Counted from the first letter of the stretch, positions 1 through 6,604 are shown. The stretch is 7,466 nt of DNA from Pseudomonadota bacterium (GCA_023422735.1 JAFAGL010000060.1:1-7466), one strand, 5' to 3'. Notes: generated by a model from the letters alone, not told the origin. Numbers and translations: made by a program.

Positions 1-823
1 ACTGCATGGCGAAGGCTTCGGATTTCAAACCGAATGCCCGAGCCACATTGATCTTGTGCGGCAATTCGAAGAACGGAACGGTTTCCGGTCTTGCGGCACG
101 TTGCTGAACGAGTTCAGGGGTGAGGCCAGTGGGGATATGAACTGGAGCCGTAGATACGATCCGTTTCCCGTCCGCAAAGCTCTCGATGCCCTGAAGTTCC
201 CAAAATCCATCTCTCAGATATGCCCGCTCTGCGTCGAGGCGATCCGAGAAATCACCATCGACATCAAATCGGAAAAAGCTTGCGCCGCTAAGTTCCAAAC
301 CGTTGTTGAGCACGGCACGGGCGCCGATGATCGTATCAACACCATCGTAGCTTTGGCGTAGCCAGGGTTCTTCGAACGCCGAACTGCGATTCGTATCGCC
401 GGCGCGCAAGCTCGTTTCGATACCCTGCGAACGTTCAAAGCCGATTGCGGCCAACGGGTTGAGCAGAATGATAGTAAACAAGCCGAAGACGAATGCGCCG
501 AGCGCGACGGGCGTTAAAAATTGCCACGCTGAAATGCCTGCAGATCGGGCGATCACGAGTTCATATTTCCGGTTCAGCGAAATCAGCGTGAACATCGCTG
601 AGAACAGACCGATAAACGGCACCGTTTGCTGCATAACCATGGGAACGCGCAATGCGGACACGGTCAGAGCGCCCGCAAAAGAATAGCTCGACAAGCCGGA
701 AACGACATTCTGAAATTGGGTGAAATCGACAAGGAAAACCAGTGCGAACACGCCCACGAAGAACCACGTGGTGATGGTGATATAGCGCATGAAGAAGTAA
801 CGACCGAGCGTCCAACCAATCAT
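1..823 (-). CDS. lptG: LptG, LPS export ABC permease subunit (3' end outside window)
   Basis: LptG pairs with LptF to form the inner-membrane permease of LptB2FG, which extracts lipopolysaccharide from the inner membrane and passes it to the LptC-LptA-LptD bridge. The 274 visible residues start MIGWTLGRYF. Three hydrophobic segments lie near residues 13-34, 60-82 and 99-124. Between the second and third is the cytoplasmic coupling stretch SLNRKYELVIARSAGIS (82-98), typical of the LptF/LptG family. From about 130 onward is the start of the periplasmic beta-jellyroll. The last three membrane helices expected in a protein of about 360 residues lie beyond base 1. The ATG at 821-823 overlaps the lptF stop as ATGA, and a good Shine-Dalgarno GGGAG (minus strand, 831-835) lies 7 bases upstream, so the start is secure and translation is probably coupled to lptF. 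The partner position in the operon, with LptF first, supports LptG over LptF. In related genomes lptD and surA often follow, which cannot be checked here. Confidence 0.93.
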   Translation of the reverse strand, partial: MIGWTLGRYFFMRYITITTWFFVGVFALVFLVDFTQFQNVVSGLSSYSFAGALTVSALRVPMVMQQTVPFIGLFSAMFTLISLNRKYELVIARSAGISAWQFLTPVALGAFVFGLFTIILLNPLAAIGFERSQGIETSLRAGDTNRSSAFEEPWLRQSYDGVDTIIGARAVLNNGLELSGASFFRFDVDGDFSDRLDAERAYLRDGFWELQGIESFADGKRIVSTAPVHIPTGLTPELVQQRAARPETVPFFELPHKINVARAFGLKSEAFAMQ

Positions 824-2007
824 GCGGCTTCTCCCGGCGTATTGTTTCGGCCCCGGCGCTGCAAGCTCGCACGCAATTTCTCGAATTGATGTACCAGCGC
901 TTCAATCCAGGCGACGGGAAGTTCCATCGTCTTGTTGGCGCGGATGAATCCGATTGCGATGGCGGATGCCAAGAGGGGAGTTGCATAAACCAATGCGGAA
1001 AAGACCAGACTGCCCTCCGCATTGTTGGTAGCCGTAAAACCGACCCAACGTACAATAAGCGCGATTGCGATTGCGGTGGCCATGGGATGGAGGCGAGCTT
1101 CCCGGTGGGAACGAGCATCACCAGCACAGGCAATGGCGATCAGCGCAAAGACGAGCGAATACAACCACTCGGTCAGTCGGTTATGCAGCTCTGCTTTGTA
1201 GTAATCCGGGCGCTCAATCAGAACCGGGTCGTCGGAAGGCGGATCGATCAGGTAGGAAAGCGGACGGTCTTTAGGAAACATGACCGGCGCGCGATCTGTG
1301 GATGCGAAGGCCGACAGGTCGAACCCGTAGGATTGGAAACGGATCAATGAGGCAGGGCGGTCCGGTTCCTTTCGGCTGATGATTCCATCTTGCATCAGGA
1401 GAACATTCTCGCCGTTCTCGTTCAATAAGACCCCTGTTTTGGCGTGGTAGTTCAACTCGGTCTCAGGATCGCGCGAGTCGGCAACAAAAATCCCGCCCAG
1501 CCGACCGTCTGGAAGCCGCTCAGATATTTGAACGTAAAGCCCGTCTTCCACTCTCTGGAATGAGCCTTCCTGGATAACTGACGAGATCAAATCGGCGCGC
1601 GCATTAGCCAGCAGGTTACGGAACTGCTCACGTGCAGGCGGGTTCACGGCCGTGTCGATGATGAACACCATCAAGCTTGCCGCAAGCGCCATCAGAATTA
1701 TCGGTCGGATGATCGTCAGGCGGGACGATCCCGCAGCGCTCAGCACCACAAGTTCAGAGTCCTGGTTCATTGCGCTCAGCGTTTGCGTGATGCCGATGAC
1801 AATGGCGAAAGGCACGACAATAGGCACCACGGATGGCAGCATCATTGTCGCGACCTGAAAAAAGGTGGATGCCGACTGTCCGCTATCCGTGACGAGATTG
1901 ATACGAGCCAGGATTTGACTGATCCAGACCATCGCAAGCGTCCAGAAAAGCGCGGAAGCAAACACGCCAAAGGCCCGGCGTAAAATATAGCGCTCTACGA
2001 CCTTCAT
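820..2007 (-). CDS. lptF: LptF, LPS export ABC permease subunit
   Basis: LptF is the other half of the LptB2FG permease and links the LptB ATPase in the cytoplasm to the periplasmic LPS bridge. The protein has 395 residues, near the family's usual length. The N-terminus MKVVERYILRR is typical. Hydrophobic segments lie near residues 13-37, 51-77, 98-121, 279-298, 307-326 and 334-356, giving the expected three-plus-three arrangement around a periplasmic jellyroll domain (about 125-275). The family's coupling-helix stretch, NQDSELVVLSAAGSS, is at 81-95. A basic cytoplasmic tail (about 377-387) ends the protein. The start ATG at 2005-2007 was chosen because it gives the conserved N-terminus; only a weak, distant GGGA precedes it, so initiation may be inefficient. 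It is the first gene of the visible lptF-lptG operon, and the promoter must lie in the divergent region shared with pepA. No frameshift or missing segment is seen. Confidence 0.95.
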   Translation of the reverse strand: MKVVERYILRRAFGVFASALFWTLAMVWISQILARINLVTDSGQSASTFFQVATMMLPSVVPIVVPFAIVIGITQTLSAMNQDSELVVLSAAGSSRLTIIRPIILMALAASLMVFIIDTAVNPPAREQFRNLLANARADLISSVIQEGSFQRVEDGLYVQISERLPDGRLGGIFVADSRDPETELNYHAKTGVLLNENGENVLLMQDGIISRKEPDRPASLIRFQSYGFDLSAFASTDRAPVMFPKDRPLSYLIDPPSDDPVLIERPDYYKAELHNRLTEWLYSLVFALIAIACAGDARSHREARLHPMATAIAIALIVRWVGFTATNNAEGSLVFSALVYATPLLASAIAIGFIRANKTMELPVAWIEALVHQFEKLRASLQRRGRNNTPGEAA

Positions 2008-2041
2008 ATCGTTGTGTTCGTCCCAGATTGGAGGAAGCGAA

Positions 2042-2107
2042 ATGCGTTTTGAACAGGCGCTCGCTTTCCATTGCTTGTCTGATCCTCGCCCGGCGTTGAG
2101 TGTTTAA
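2042..2107 (+). CDS. Possible 21-codon small ORF with strong ribosome binding site
   Basis: A 21-codon ORF (MRFEQALAF... to ...ALSV, then TAA) begins with an ATG preceded by GGAGG at 2030-2034, seven bases from the start. This is the best Shine-Dalgarno match seen in the window. It lies on the plus strand in the lptF-pepA intergenic region, 275 bases before pepA and opposite the lptF leader. The peptide has no obvious signal or membrane segment. It could be a small protein, a leader peptide on a long pepA transcript, or a chance purine run facing an ATG. I do not recognise a homologue and claim no function. Confidence 0.22.
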   Translation: MRFEQALAFHCLSDPRPALSV

Positions 2108-2146
2108 CGGTCAAAACCGGCGTGTCTAGCCGCCATAAAGGCGATG

Positions 2147-2165
2147 GAAATGGCTAAGAAATGGC
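2147..2165. repeat. Direct repeat GAAATGGC x2, 11-base period
   Basis: GAAATGGC occurs at 2147-2154 and again at 2158-2165, so the copies lie on the same face of the DNA helix. They are about 140-160 bases upstream of the lptF start. This spacing suits a regulator binding as a tandem dimer, but an 8-base repeat can arise by chance and no known regulator motif is recognised. Confidence 0.3.
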
Positions 2166-2174
2166 CAAGCAATG

Positions 2175-2204
2175 TGGTTAACAAGGTATTTCTACACCTA
2201 ACCA
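2175..2204. promoter_or_regulatory. Bulged inverted repeat in lptF-pepA intergenic region
   Basis: TGGTT (2175-2179) pairs with AACCA (2200-2204). After a four-base bulge AACA, AGGT (2184-2187) pairs with ACCT (2196-2199) around an eight-base loop. It is short and AT-rich and has no T-tract, so it is not an intrinsic terminator. It could be an operator for either divergent gene, or chance. Confidence 0.22.
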
Positions 2205-2313
2205 GCTGAATTTACTGTCATGCCAGGCTTTCTATCGCGTCAGAGTCCTATAGCGGCAGGCCGCGTTGCAGTCTTCAGAGCGCCATTCAGTGTGGAAAAG
2301 TCACGCTCTTGAA

Positions 2314-2336
2314 ACTGCGCGCACGCAGTGGCACTG
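2314..2336. promoter_or_regulatory. Overlapping inverted repeats upstream of pepA
   Basis: ACTGCG (2314-2319) pairs with CGCAGT (2324-2329) around the loop CGCA. The overlapping CAGTG (2326-2330) pairs with CACTG (2332-2336) around a single base. The two pairings share bases, so as RNA they would exclude each other; as DNA they form two adjacent short palindromes. They end 45 bases before the pepA ATG, in the likely leader or promoter. No known site is recognised. Confidence 0.25.
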
Positions 2337-2381
2337 ACAGGGATACGTATTTCACGACGCCGCATAGCCTGGGATTTGTCC

Positions 2382-3887
2382 ATGACGCATCGACCCTCCA
2401 TTCGTTTTGCCTCTCTCCAAACTCCTGAAAGCGGTACGGTTGTTGTCCTGTCGGGCGAAACAAAACTGTTTTCACAGAACACCGTAAAGCTCGGTGCTGG
2501 GGACGTGCTGGAAAGAGGCGCAAAAATCTCCGGTTTCAGTGGTAAGCTGGCGAGCAGCTTTGAAGTTCTTGCACCGGCCAACAGCGAATTAGATCGATTG
2601 GTCGCAATTGGCACCGGGCTCTTTGAGAAACTCGACGAAACAGCCTGGGCGCGTATCGGGGGACAGGCCCTGGCCAGCGCGAAAAAAGCAAAGCGGATCA
2701 GTGTGATCGCCGAGCTTGTCGAGGGCACGGTATCGGCGCAGGATGCCGCCTCCCTTGCTCAAGGCATGCTTTTACGCAGCTACAAATTCGACAAGTACAA
2801 AACAAAGAAATCCGATGAGGCCGAAGATCAGGCTCCTGAGGAGACAAGCGAGATTACAATTCATTGTGCAGATCCGAAAGCCGCTGTGGAAGCCTTTGCG
2901 GCGGCTGAAGCTGTTGCCCAAGGTGTCATGTTGGCTCGAGATCTTGTCAATGAACCGGCTAACAAGCTTGGGCCGCTGGAATTCGCGAAACAGATCGAGT
3001 CGTTGGGTGAATTGGGCGTTGCAGTCGACATTCTCACCGAAACGGAGATGGAAAAGCTCGGAATGGGCGCTCTGCTGGGTGTGGCTCAAGGATCCGTTCG
3101 TCCCCCGCGGCTCGCGGTTATGCGCTGGAACGGTGGCGCCAAGGATGAGGCGCCGGTTGCGTTCATCGGCAAAGGCGTAGTGTTCGATTCAGGTGGTATT
3201 TCCATCAAGCCAGCTGGCGGTATGGAAGACATGAAGGGCGATATGGGGGGTGCCGCCGCCGTTACCGGGTTGATGCATGCTTTGGCCGCGCGCAAGGCAA
3301 AGGCAAATGTCGTTGGAATCGTTGGCCTTGTCGAGAACATGGTGGACGGAAACGCACAGAGGCCAGGCGATATCGTCACCTCCATGTCAGGGCAAACCAT
3401 CGAAGTATTGAACACAGATGCCGAGGGACGTCTCGTTCTTTGCGATGCGTTGTACTACTGCAACCAGGAGTTCAAGCCGCAATTCATGGTGAACCTGGCG
3501 ACGCTGACGGGAGCGATCATGGTCGCGCTTGGTCAACATCACGCAGGCTTGTTCTCAAACGATGACCAGCTTTCTGAGCGTTTGACCGCAGCGGGCCTCG
3601 CGACATCTGAAAAGCTGTGGCGCATGCCGCTCGACCCGGAATACGACAAGATGATCGATTCCAAGAATGCTGACATGAAGAATATTGGCGGTCGGTTCGG
3701 CGGGGCAATCACAGCTGCCCAATTCCTGCAACGCTTTGTTGGAGAAACGCCTTGGGCACACCTTGATATCGCAGGCACTGCGATGGGCTCACCGTCCAGC
3801 GAAATTAGCCAGTCCTGGGCTTCCGGATTCGGAGTGCGCTTGCTGGATCGGCTCGTGCGTGATCACTACGAGGCAGTCGCAAATTAG
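2382..3887 (+). CDS. pepA: Leucyl (cytosol) aminopeptidase, peptidase family M17
   Basis: This is a cytoplasmic, two-metal (usually Zn or Mn) aminopeptidase that removes N-terminal residues from peptides; M17 enzymes are hexamers. The 501-residue product matches family length. An N-terminal macro-like domain (about 1-165) precedes the catalytic domain (about 180-495). Metal and catalytic positions expected from bovine and E. coli enzymes are all present: Lys264, Asp269 and Lys276 in GKGVVFDSGGISIKP, Asp287 in DMKGDMGG, and Asp346, Glu348 and Arg350 in the family signature NTDAEGRL (344-351). The start is the ATG at 2382, with GGGA at 2371-2374 seven bases before it. An in-frame GTG at 2328 would add 18 unconserved, arginine-rich residues and has no ribosome binding site. 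The gene is divergent from lptF and is followed after six bases by holC, so the two are probably cotranscribed. In E. coli PepA also binds DNA (carAB, Xer sites); nothing here shows that role. Confidence 0.96.
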   Translation: MTHRPSIRFASLQTPESGTVVVLSGETKLFSQNTVKLGAGDVLERGAKISGFSGKLASSFEVLAPANSELDRLVAIGTGLFEKLDETAWARIGGQALASAKKAKRISVIAELVEGTVSAQDAASLAQGMLLRSYKFDKYKTKKSDEAEDQAPEETSEITIHCADPKAAVEAFAAAEAVAQGVMLARDLVNEPANKLGPLEFAKQIESLGELGVAVDILTETEMEKLGMGALLGVAQGSVRPPRLAVMRWNGGAKDEAPVAFIGKGVVFDSGGISIKPAGGMEDMKGDMGGAAAVTGLMHALAARKAKANVVGIVGLVENMVDGNAQRPGDIVTSMSGQTIEVLNTDAEGRLVLCDALYYCNQEFKPQFMVNLATLTGAIMVALGQHHAGLFSNDDQLSERLTAAGLATSEKLWRMPLDPEYDKMIDSKNADMKNIGGRFGGAITAAQFLQRFVGETPWAHLDIAGTAMGSPSSEISQSWASGFGVRLLDRLVRDHYEAVAN

Positions 3888-3893
3888 GACGTC

Positions 3894-4343
3894 ATGACCG
3901 AAGTCCTATTCTACCATCTCACAGAGTCCACGCTTGAGGACGCGCTTCCAGCGCTCCTCGAGCGTAGCGTGGCACGCGGATGGCGCGCCGTGGTTCAAAC
4001 TGGCAGCGAAGAGCGCCGGGATATGTTGAATTCGCATTTCTGGACCTATCGCGACGACACGTTTCTGGCACACGGAACGGATCGGGAACCGCATTCGAGT
4101 GAGCAGCCAATTTTATTGACGACCGCGACGTCAAACGAAAACGATGCCCGAATTCGCTTCGTCGTGGATGGTGCCGAACCGCCTGCGCTCGATGCTTATG
4201 AACGTGCGGTGTTCCTGTTTGATGGACATGATGAAGATCAGCTTCAAACGGCGCGCCGGCATTGGCGCGAGGTGAAGGCAGCTGGCCACCAGGCGACATA
4301 CTGGCAGCAAAGCGAAGATCGACGTTGGGAACGCAAAGCTTGA
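3894..4343 (+). CDS. holC: DNA polymerase III chi subunit
   Basis: Chi is a clamp-loader accessory subunit. It binds psi and single-stranded-DNA-binding protein, helping the polymerase III holoenzyme at the lagging strand. The 149-residue product has the family's ordered landmarks: LFYHL at 5-9 in the first strand, a helix LEDALPALLERSVARGW (14-30), the segment FWTYRDDTFLAHG (49-61), QPILLT at 71-76, AVFLFDG at 105-111, and the C-terminal WREVKAAGHQATYWQQ (124-139). The ATG at 3894 follows the pepA stop by six bases. Its Shine-Dalgarno AGGA (3886-3889) overlaps that stop, so translation is likely coupled. The pepA-holC order is widespread in proteobacteria and supports the call. Psi (HolD) is usually absent in Alphaproteobacteria, so the partner here is probably SSB; that is family knowledge, not visible in the window. 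Confidence 0.92.
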   Translation: MTEVLFYHLTESTLEDALPALLERSVARGWRAVVQTGSEERRDMLNSHFWTYRDDTFLAHGTDREPHSSEQPILLTTATSNENDARIRFVVDGAEPPALDAYERAVFLFDGHDEDQLQTARRHWREVKAAGHQATYWQQSEDRRWERKA

Positions 4344-4405
4344 TCGATCAGCCCATGCAATCACTCACTGTGGTTGCACGACTGTTCCCGCTTATCTTTC
4401 TGGGC

Positions 4406-4411
4406 AAAAAA
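4406..4411 (+). other. A6 slippage site inside the ASCH gene
   Basis: Six consecutive A lie exactly where the two halves of the ASCH protein must join. In the upstream frame the codons read GGC AAA AAA CCT. Slipping back one base gives GGC AAA AAA ACC, restoring G-K-K-T-S-T-I-R. One extra A, in the genome or from RNA polymerase slippage, would have the same effect. The A-site Lys-tRNA can re-pair perfectly after a -1 slip, but the P-site tRNA would face CAA, so this is not the strongest slippery heptamer. Confidence 0.55.
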
Positions 4412-4615
4412 CCTCGACCATTCGTTGGCGAGAGAATGCGATTTTTCCCGGGTCGATGGTTTATCGATGTGAAGATGCGCCGCACCGGACTGCAATGGTT
4501 CAGGTCATGAAGATCACGTCTATGCCATTGCGAGGGGTTGCGAAATATCTCGGCTGTGAAGGCGATTGGCCAGATACGGTCATGCTTGATGGCATGCGTG
4601 AGCATTACCCGACAA

Positions 4616-4652
4616 TCATGCTCGATGACATGGTGGACGTCATCGAGCATGA
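4616..4652. terminator. Perfect 14-bp inverted repeat between convergent genes
   Basis: TCATGCTCGATGAC (4616-4629) is perfectly complementary to GTCATCGAGCATGA (4639-4652) around a nine-base loop. It lies 17 bases beyond the ABC-F stop on the minus strand and inside the last codons of the ASCH frame on the plus strand. On the plus strand TTTT follows three bases after the stem (4656-4659). On the minus strand only TTGTC follows. It is a candidate bidirectional terminator or RNA-stabilising stem, but the U-tracts are weak. Confidence 0.5.
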
Positions 4653-4669
4653 GCCTTTTGAACGTCAAC

Positions 4670-6547
4670 CTAATCGCTGATCCCGGTTTCATACTCAGCT
4701 GAAAGGTTCAGCCATTTTTCTTCACTGGTAGCCAGCGTCGATTCCAGCTGCGCGCGCTCCTTGGCAAGCTGGGTCGCCGTGGTCGGGTCTTTTTCGTACA
4801 GCGCGGGGTCGGCTAGCCGATCTTCTATTCCGTCGATGCGCTTGCGTGTGCGCTCCATCAGCGCCTCGGTCGCTTTGATTTCCTTGGCAAGCGGTTCCAT
4901 TGCAGCTCGGCGCGCGGCTGCTTCCTTTCGCTTTTCGGCCTTGTTCGCCTTGTCTGCCTCACGTTTTTCGCGTCGGTCTCCGGCATTGCCCGTCACCAGC
5001 TGTCGATAATCGGCCAGATCGCCGTCATAGGGCGCGACAGTTCCATCTTTCACAAGCCACAGGCGGTCGGCGGTAGCTTCCAGAAGATGGCGATCGTGGC
5101 TGATGATGATGACGGCGCCGGGAAAGTCGTTCAGCGCCTCGATCAAAGCGGCTCGGCTGTCGATGTCCAAATGGTTGGTCGGCTCATCGAGAATAAAGAG
5201 GTTGGGCCCGTCGAATACCGCCAGCCCCATTAGCAGGCGCGCCTTCTCGCCACCCGAAAGGTCCTTGGCCGGCGTGTTCATCTTCTCGGTCGGCAAACCG
5301 AATTGAGCGACGCGACCGCGCACCTTCGATTCCGGCGCGTCCGGCATCATGCGGCGCACATGTTCGATGGCGTTTTCTTCCGGCCTGAGATCATCCAGCT
5401 GGTGCTGCGCGAAGATCGAGACCTTCAGCTGCGGCGCAACCGTGATCGAGCCGGACTGCAGGGGCAGGCGGTTCGACAGGAGCTTAGCGAAGGTCGATTT
5501 GCCGTTGCCGTTGGCACCGAGCAACGCAATCCGGTCATCGGCATCGATGCGCAGTGTCAGGTTCTTGAGGATCGGCTTGCCTTCGGCATAGCCGACCGTC
5601 CCCTTTTGCATGGTGATGATCGGCGAGGCCACCGTCTTCACAGGTTCGGGAAAGTTGAACGGCGCGACATGATCCTCGATCACCGCCGAAATCGGCTTCA
5701 TGCGTTCCAGCGCCTTCAAGCGGGATTGGGCTTGGCGTGCCTTGGAAGCTTTGGCACGAAATCGGGCCACGAAGTCTTCCATATGCTTGCGGGCTGCCTC
5801 CTGCTTGACGCGGCCCTTTTCTTGCAGAGCAGCCTGTTCTCCGCGCTGACGTTCGAATTGATCATAGCCACCGCGCCAGAAGGTCAGCTTCTTCTGGTCA
5901 AGATGTACAATCGAGTTAACCGCGCGGTTGAGCAGATCGCGATCGTGGCTGATTAATAGGACTGTGTGGGGATAGTTGGATACATAATTTTCCAGCCACA
6001 GCGTGCCCTCAAGATCCAGATAGTTGGTGGGCTCATCGAGCAGGAGAAGATCAGGCTGCGAGAACAAGACCGCCGCAAGAGCGACGCGCATACGCCAACC
6101 GCCAGAAAAAGAGGAAGCTGGACGTTGTTGCGCTTCAAGATCAAAGCCTAGACCCGCAAGGATAGTCGAGGCCCGCGCTTCGGCTGAATAAGCGTCGATA
6201 TCTGCCAAACGGATCTGAATTTCCGCAATCCGCTCAGGGGCAGTTGCAACCTCTGCTTCTTCGAGAAGCGAGAGGCGTTCCTTATCGGCTTTCAGAACAA
6301 TTTCGATCAGCGCTTCCTCTGTGCCCGGCGCCTCTTGGGCAACCTGGCCGATGCGCAATCCCTTTGGCAGGCTGATCGATCCGGTTTCGCTCGGTATATC
6401 ACCGGTGATCGCCTTGAAAAGTGTTGTTTTGCCGGTGCCATTGCGGCCAACCAGGCCAGCTTTGGTTCCAGCAGGCAGGGTAAGGGAGGAGTGATCCAGC
6501 AAGAGCCGGCCGGCAATGCGCAGGGAAAGGTCGTTGATAATAAGCAT
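4670..6547 (-). CDS. ABC-F family ATPase, YheS/Uup type
   Basis: ABC-F proteins are soluble, cytoplasmic tandem ATPases that bind the ribosome near the E site rather than transport solutes. The product is 625 residues from the ATG at 6545-6547 (MLIINDLSLRIAGRLLL). The first ATPase domain has Walker A GRNGTGKTT (34-42), signature SFSGGW (146-151), Walker B LLLLDEPT (167-174) and switch His201. A charged linker with a basic FRAKASKARQAQSR stretch spans about 230-300. The second domain has Walker A GANGNGKST (344-352), signature LSGGEK (430-435), Walker B LFILDEPT (450-457) and switch His484. A lysine/arginine/glutamate-rich, probably coiled-coil tail (about 522-610) ends the protein. No membrane segments are present. 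Length and tail resemble E. coli YheS and Uup more than EttA; a resistance (ARE) role is not indicated. A GTG at 6560-6562 would add five residues, but it lies inside an inverted repeat. No clear Shine-Dalgarno precedes either start. Confidence 0.93.
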   Translation of the reverse strand: MLIINDLSLRIAGRLLLDHSSLTLPAGTKAGLVGRNGTGKTTLFKAITGDIPSETGSISLPKGLRIGQVAQEAPGTEEALIEIVLKADKERLSLLEEAEVATAPERIAEIQIRLADIDAYSAEARASTILAGLGFDLEAQQRPASSFSGGWRMRVALAAVLFSQPDLLLLDEPTNYLDLEGTLWLENYVSNYPHTVLLISHDRDLLNRAVNSIVHLDQKKLTFWRGGYDQFERQRGEQAALQEKGRVKQEAARKHMEDFVARFRAKASKARQAQSRLKALERMKPISAVIEDHVAPFNFPEPVKTVASPIITMQKGTVGYAEGKPILKNLTLRIDADDRIALLGANGNGKSTFAKLLSNRLPLQSGSITVAPQLKVSIFAQHQLDDLRPEENAIEHVRRMMPDAPESKVRGRVAQFGLPTEKMNTPAKDLSGGEKARLLMGLAVFDGPNLFILDEPTNHLDIDSRAALIEALNDFPGAVIIISHDRHLLEATADRLWLVKDGTVAPYDGDLADYRQLVTGNAGDRREKREADKANKAEKRKEAAARRAAMEPLAKEIKATEALMERTRKRIDGIEDRLADPALYEKDPTTATQLAKERAQLESTLATSEEKWLNLSAEYETGISD

Positions 6548-6556
6548 TGGCGGCTT

Positions 6557-6582
6557 TTGCACGCGCGGGCCCCCGCGTGCAA
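6557..6582 (-). promoter_or_regulatory. GC-rich inverted repeat directly before the ABC-F start
   Basis: TTGCACGCG (6557-6565) and CGCGTGCAA (6574-6582) are perfect complements around an eight-base GC-rich loop. In the minus-strand mRNA the stem ends nine bases before the ABC-F ATG and covers the place where a ribosome binding site should be; the G-run GGGGCC falls in the loop. Such a stem could restrain translation of the ABC-F gene. The alternative GTG start (6560-6562) is inside the stem. No T-tract follows, so it is not an ordinary terminator. Confidence 0.45.
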
Positions 6583-6604
6583 GCGCATCGTTTCAACAAA
6601 CGCA

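Larger units (their letters stand above)
2008..2381. other. Divergent intergenic region between lptF and pepA
   Basis: These 374 bases separate the leftward lptF-lptG operon from rightward pepA and must contain promoters for both, or at least for lptF. I could not identify a convincing -35/-10 pair on either strand. What can be seen: a 21-codon ORF with a strong ribosome binding site (2042-2107, plus), an 8-base direct repeat one helical turn apart (2147-2165), a bulged inverted repeat (2175-2204), and overlapping inverted repeats (2314-2336) about 45 bases before the pepA start. In E. coli the equivalent lptF/pepA interval is also divergent, so the arrangement is old, but no regulatory site known to me from E. 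coli is recognisable here. Confidence 0.8.
4355..4680 (+). pseudogene. ASCH-domain protein, YqfB-like, split by a frameshift at an A6 run
   Basis: Two short reading frames join into one recognisable protein. Frame one (4355-4510) encodes MQSLTVVARLFPLIFLGKK before the signal is lost. After a -1 shift at AAAAAA (4406-4411) the second frame continues TSTIRWRENAIFPG and runs 89 residues to the TGA at 4678-4680. The 108-residue product carries the ASCH signature GKKTSTIR (17-24). E. coli YqfB (103 residues, N4-acetylcytidine amidohydrolase) has GRKTITIR at the same place, and both end with a ..YP.. helix-turn and a V-I-E strand. YqfB's proposed catalytic Lys21, Thr24 and Glu74, as I recall them, align with Lys19, Thr22 and Glu69. 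ASCH domains are PUA-like and bind RNA or modified nucleosides. The second frame is open back to 4276 but lacks an ATG, GTG or TTG before 4456, so the N-terminus must come from frame one. An alternative TTG start at 4340 overlaps the holC stop and has GGGA at 4327-4330. The gene follows holC directly and overlaps the ABC-F stop by 11 bases. Whether it is functional is unknown. Confidence 0.7.

Noticed and set aside
561..1133. Minus-strand frame of 190 codons across the lptF-lptG junction.
   Set aside because: It overlaps both LPS exporter genes in another frame and gives a His/Arg/Ser-rich product with no domain.
2328..2381. Upstream GTG start for PepA.
   Set aside because: It adds 18 residues not seen in family N-termini and has no Shine-Dalgarno; the ATG at 2382 has GGGA at suitable spacing.
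4341..4350. TGATCGATCA palindrome at the holC stop.
   Set aside because: It is ten bases long without a loop or T-tract, and palindromes of this size built on GATC are common by chance.
4456..4680. A separate small gene starting at 4456 or 4507, independent of the upstream ORF.
   Set aside because: It would begin in the middle of an ASCH domain, lacking the GKKT motif. The frame stays open and family-like upstream to 4411, where it joins the other ORF.
4348..4692. Minus-strand frame of 114 codons opposite the ASCH gene.
   Set aside because: The plus strand carries a recognisable ASCH domain; the minus product resembles nothing and has no ribosome binding site.
5303..5956. Plus-strand reading frame of 217 codons inside the ABC-F gene.
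   Set aside because: It is antisense to the ATPase, whose motifs are all intact on the minus strand. Its composition is typical of a shadow frame and shows no recognisable domain.
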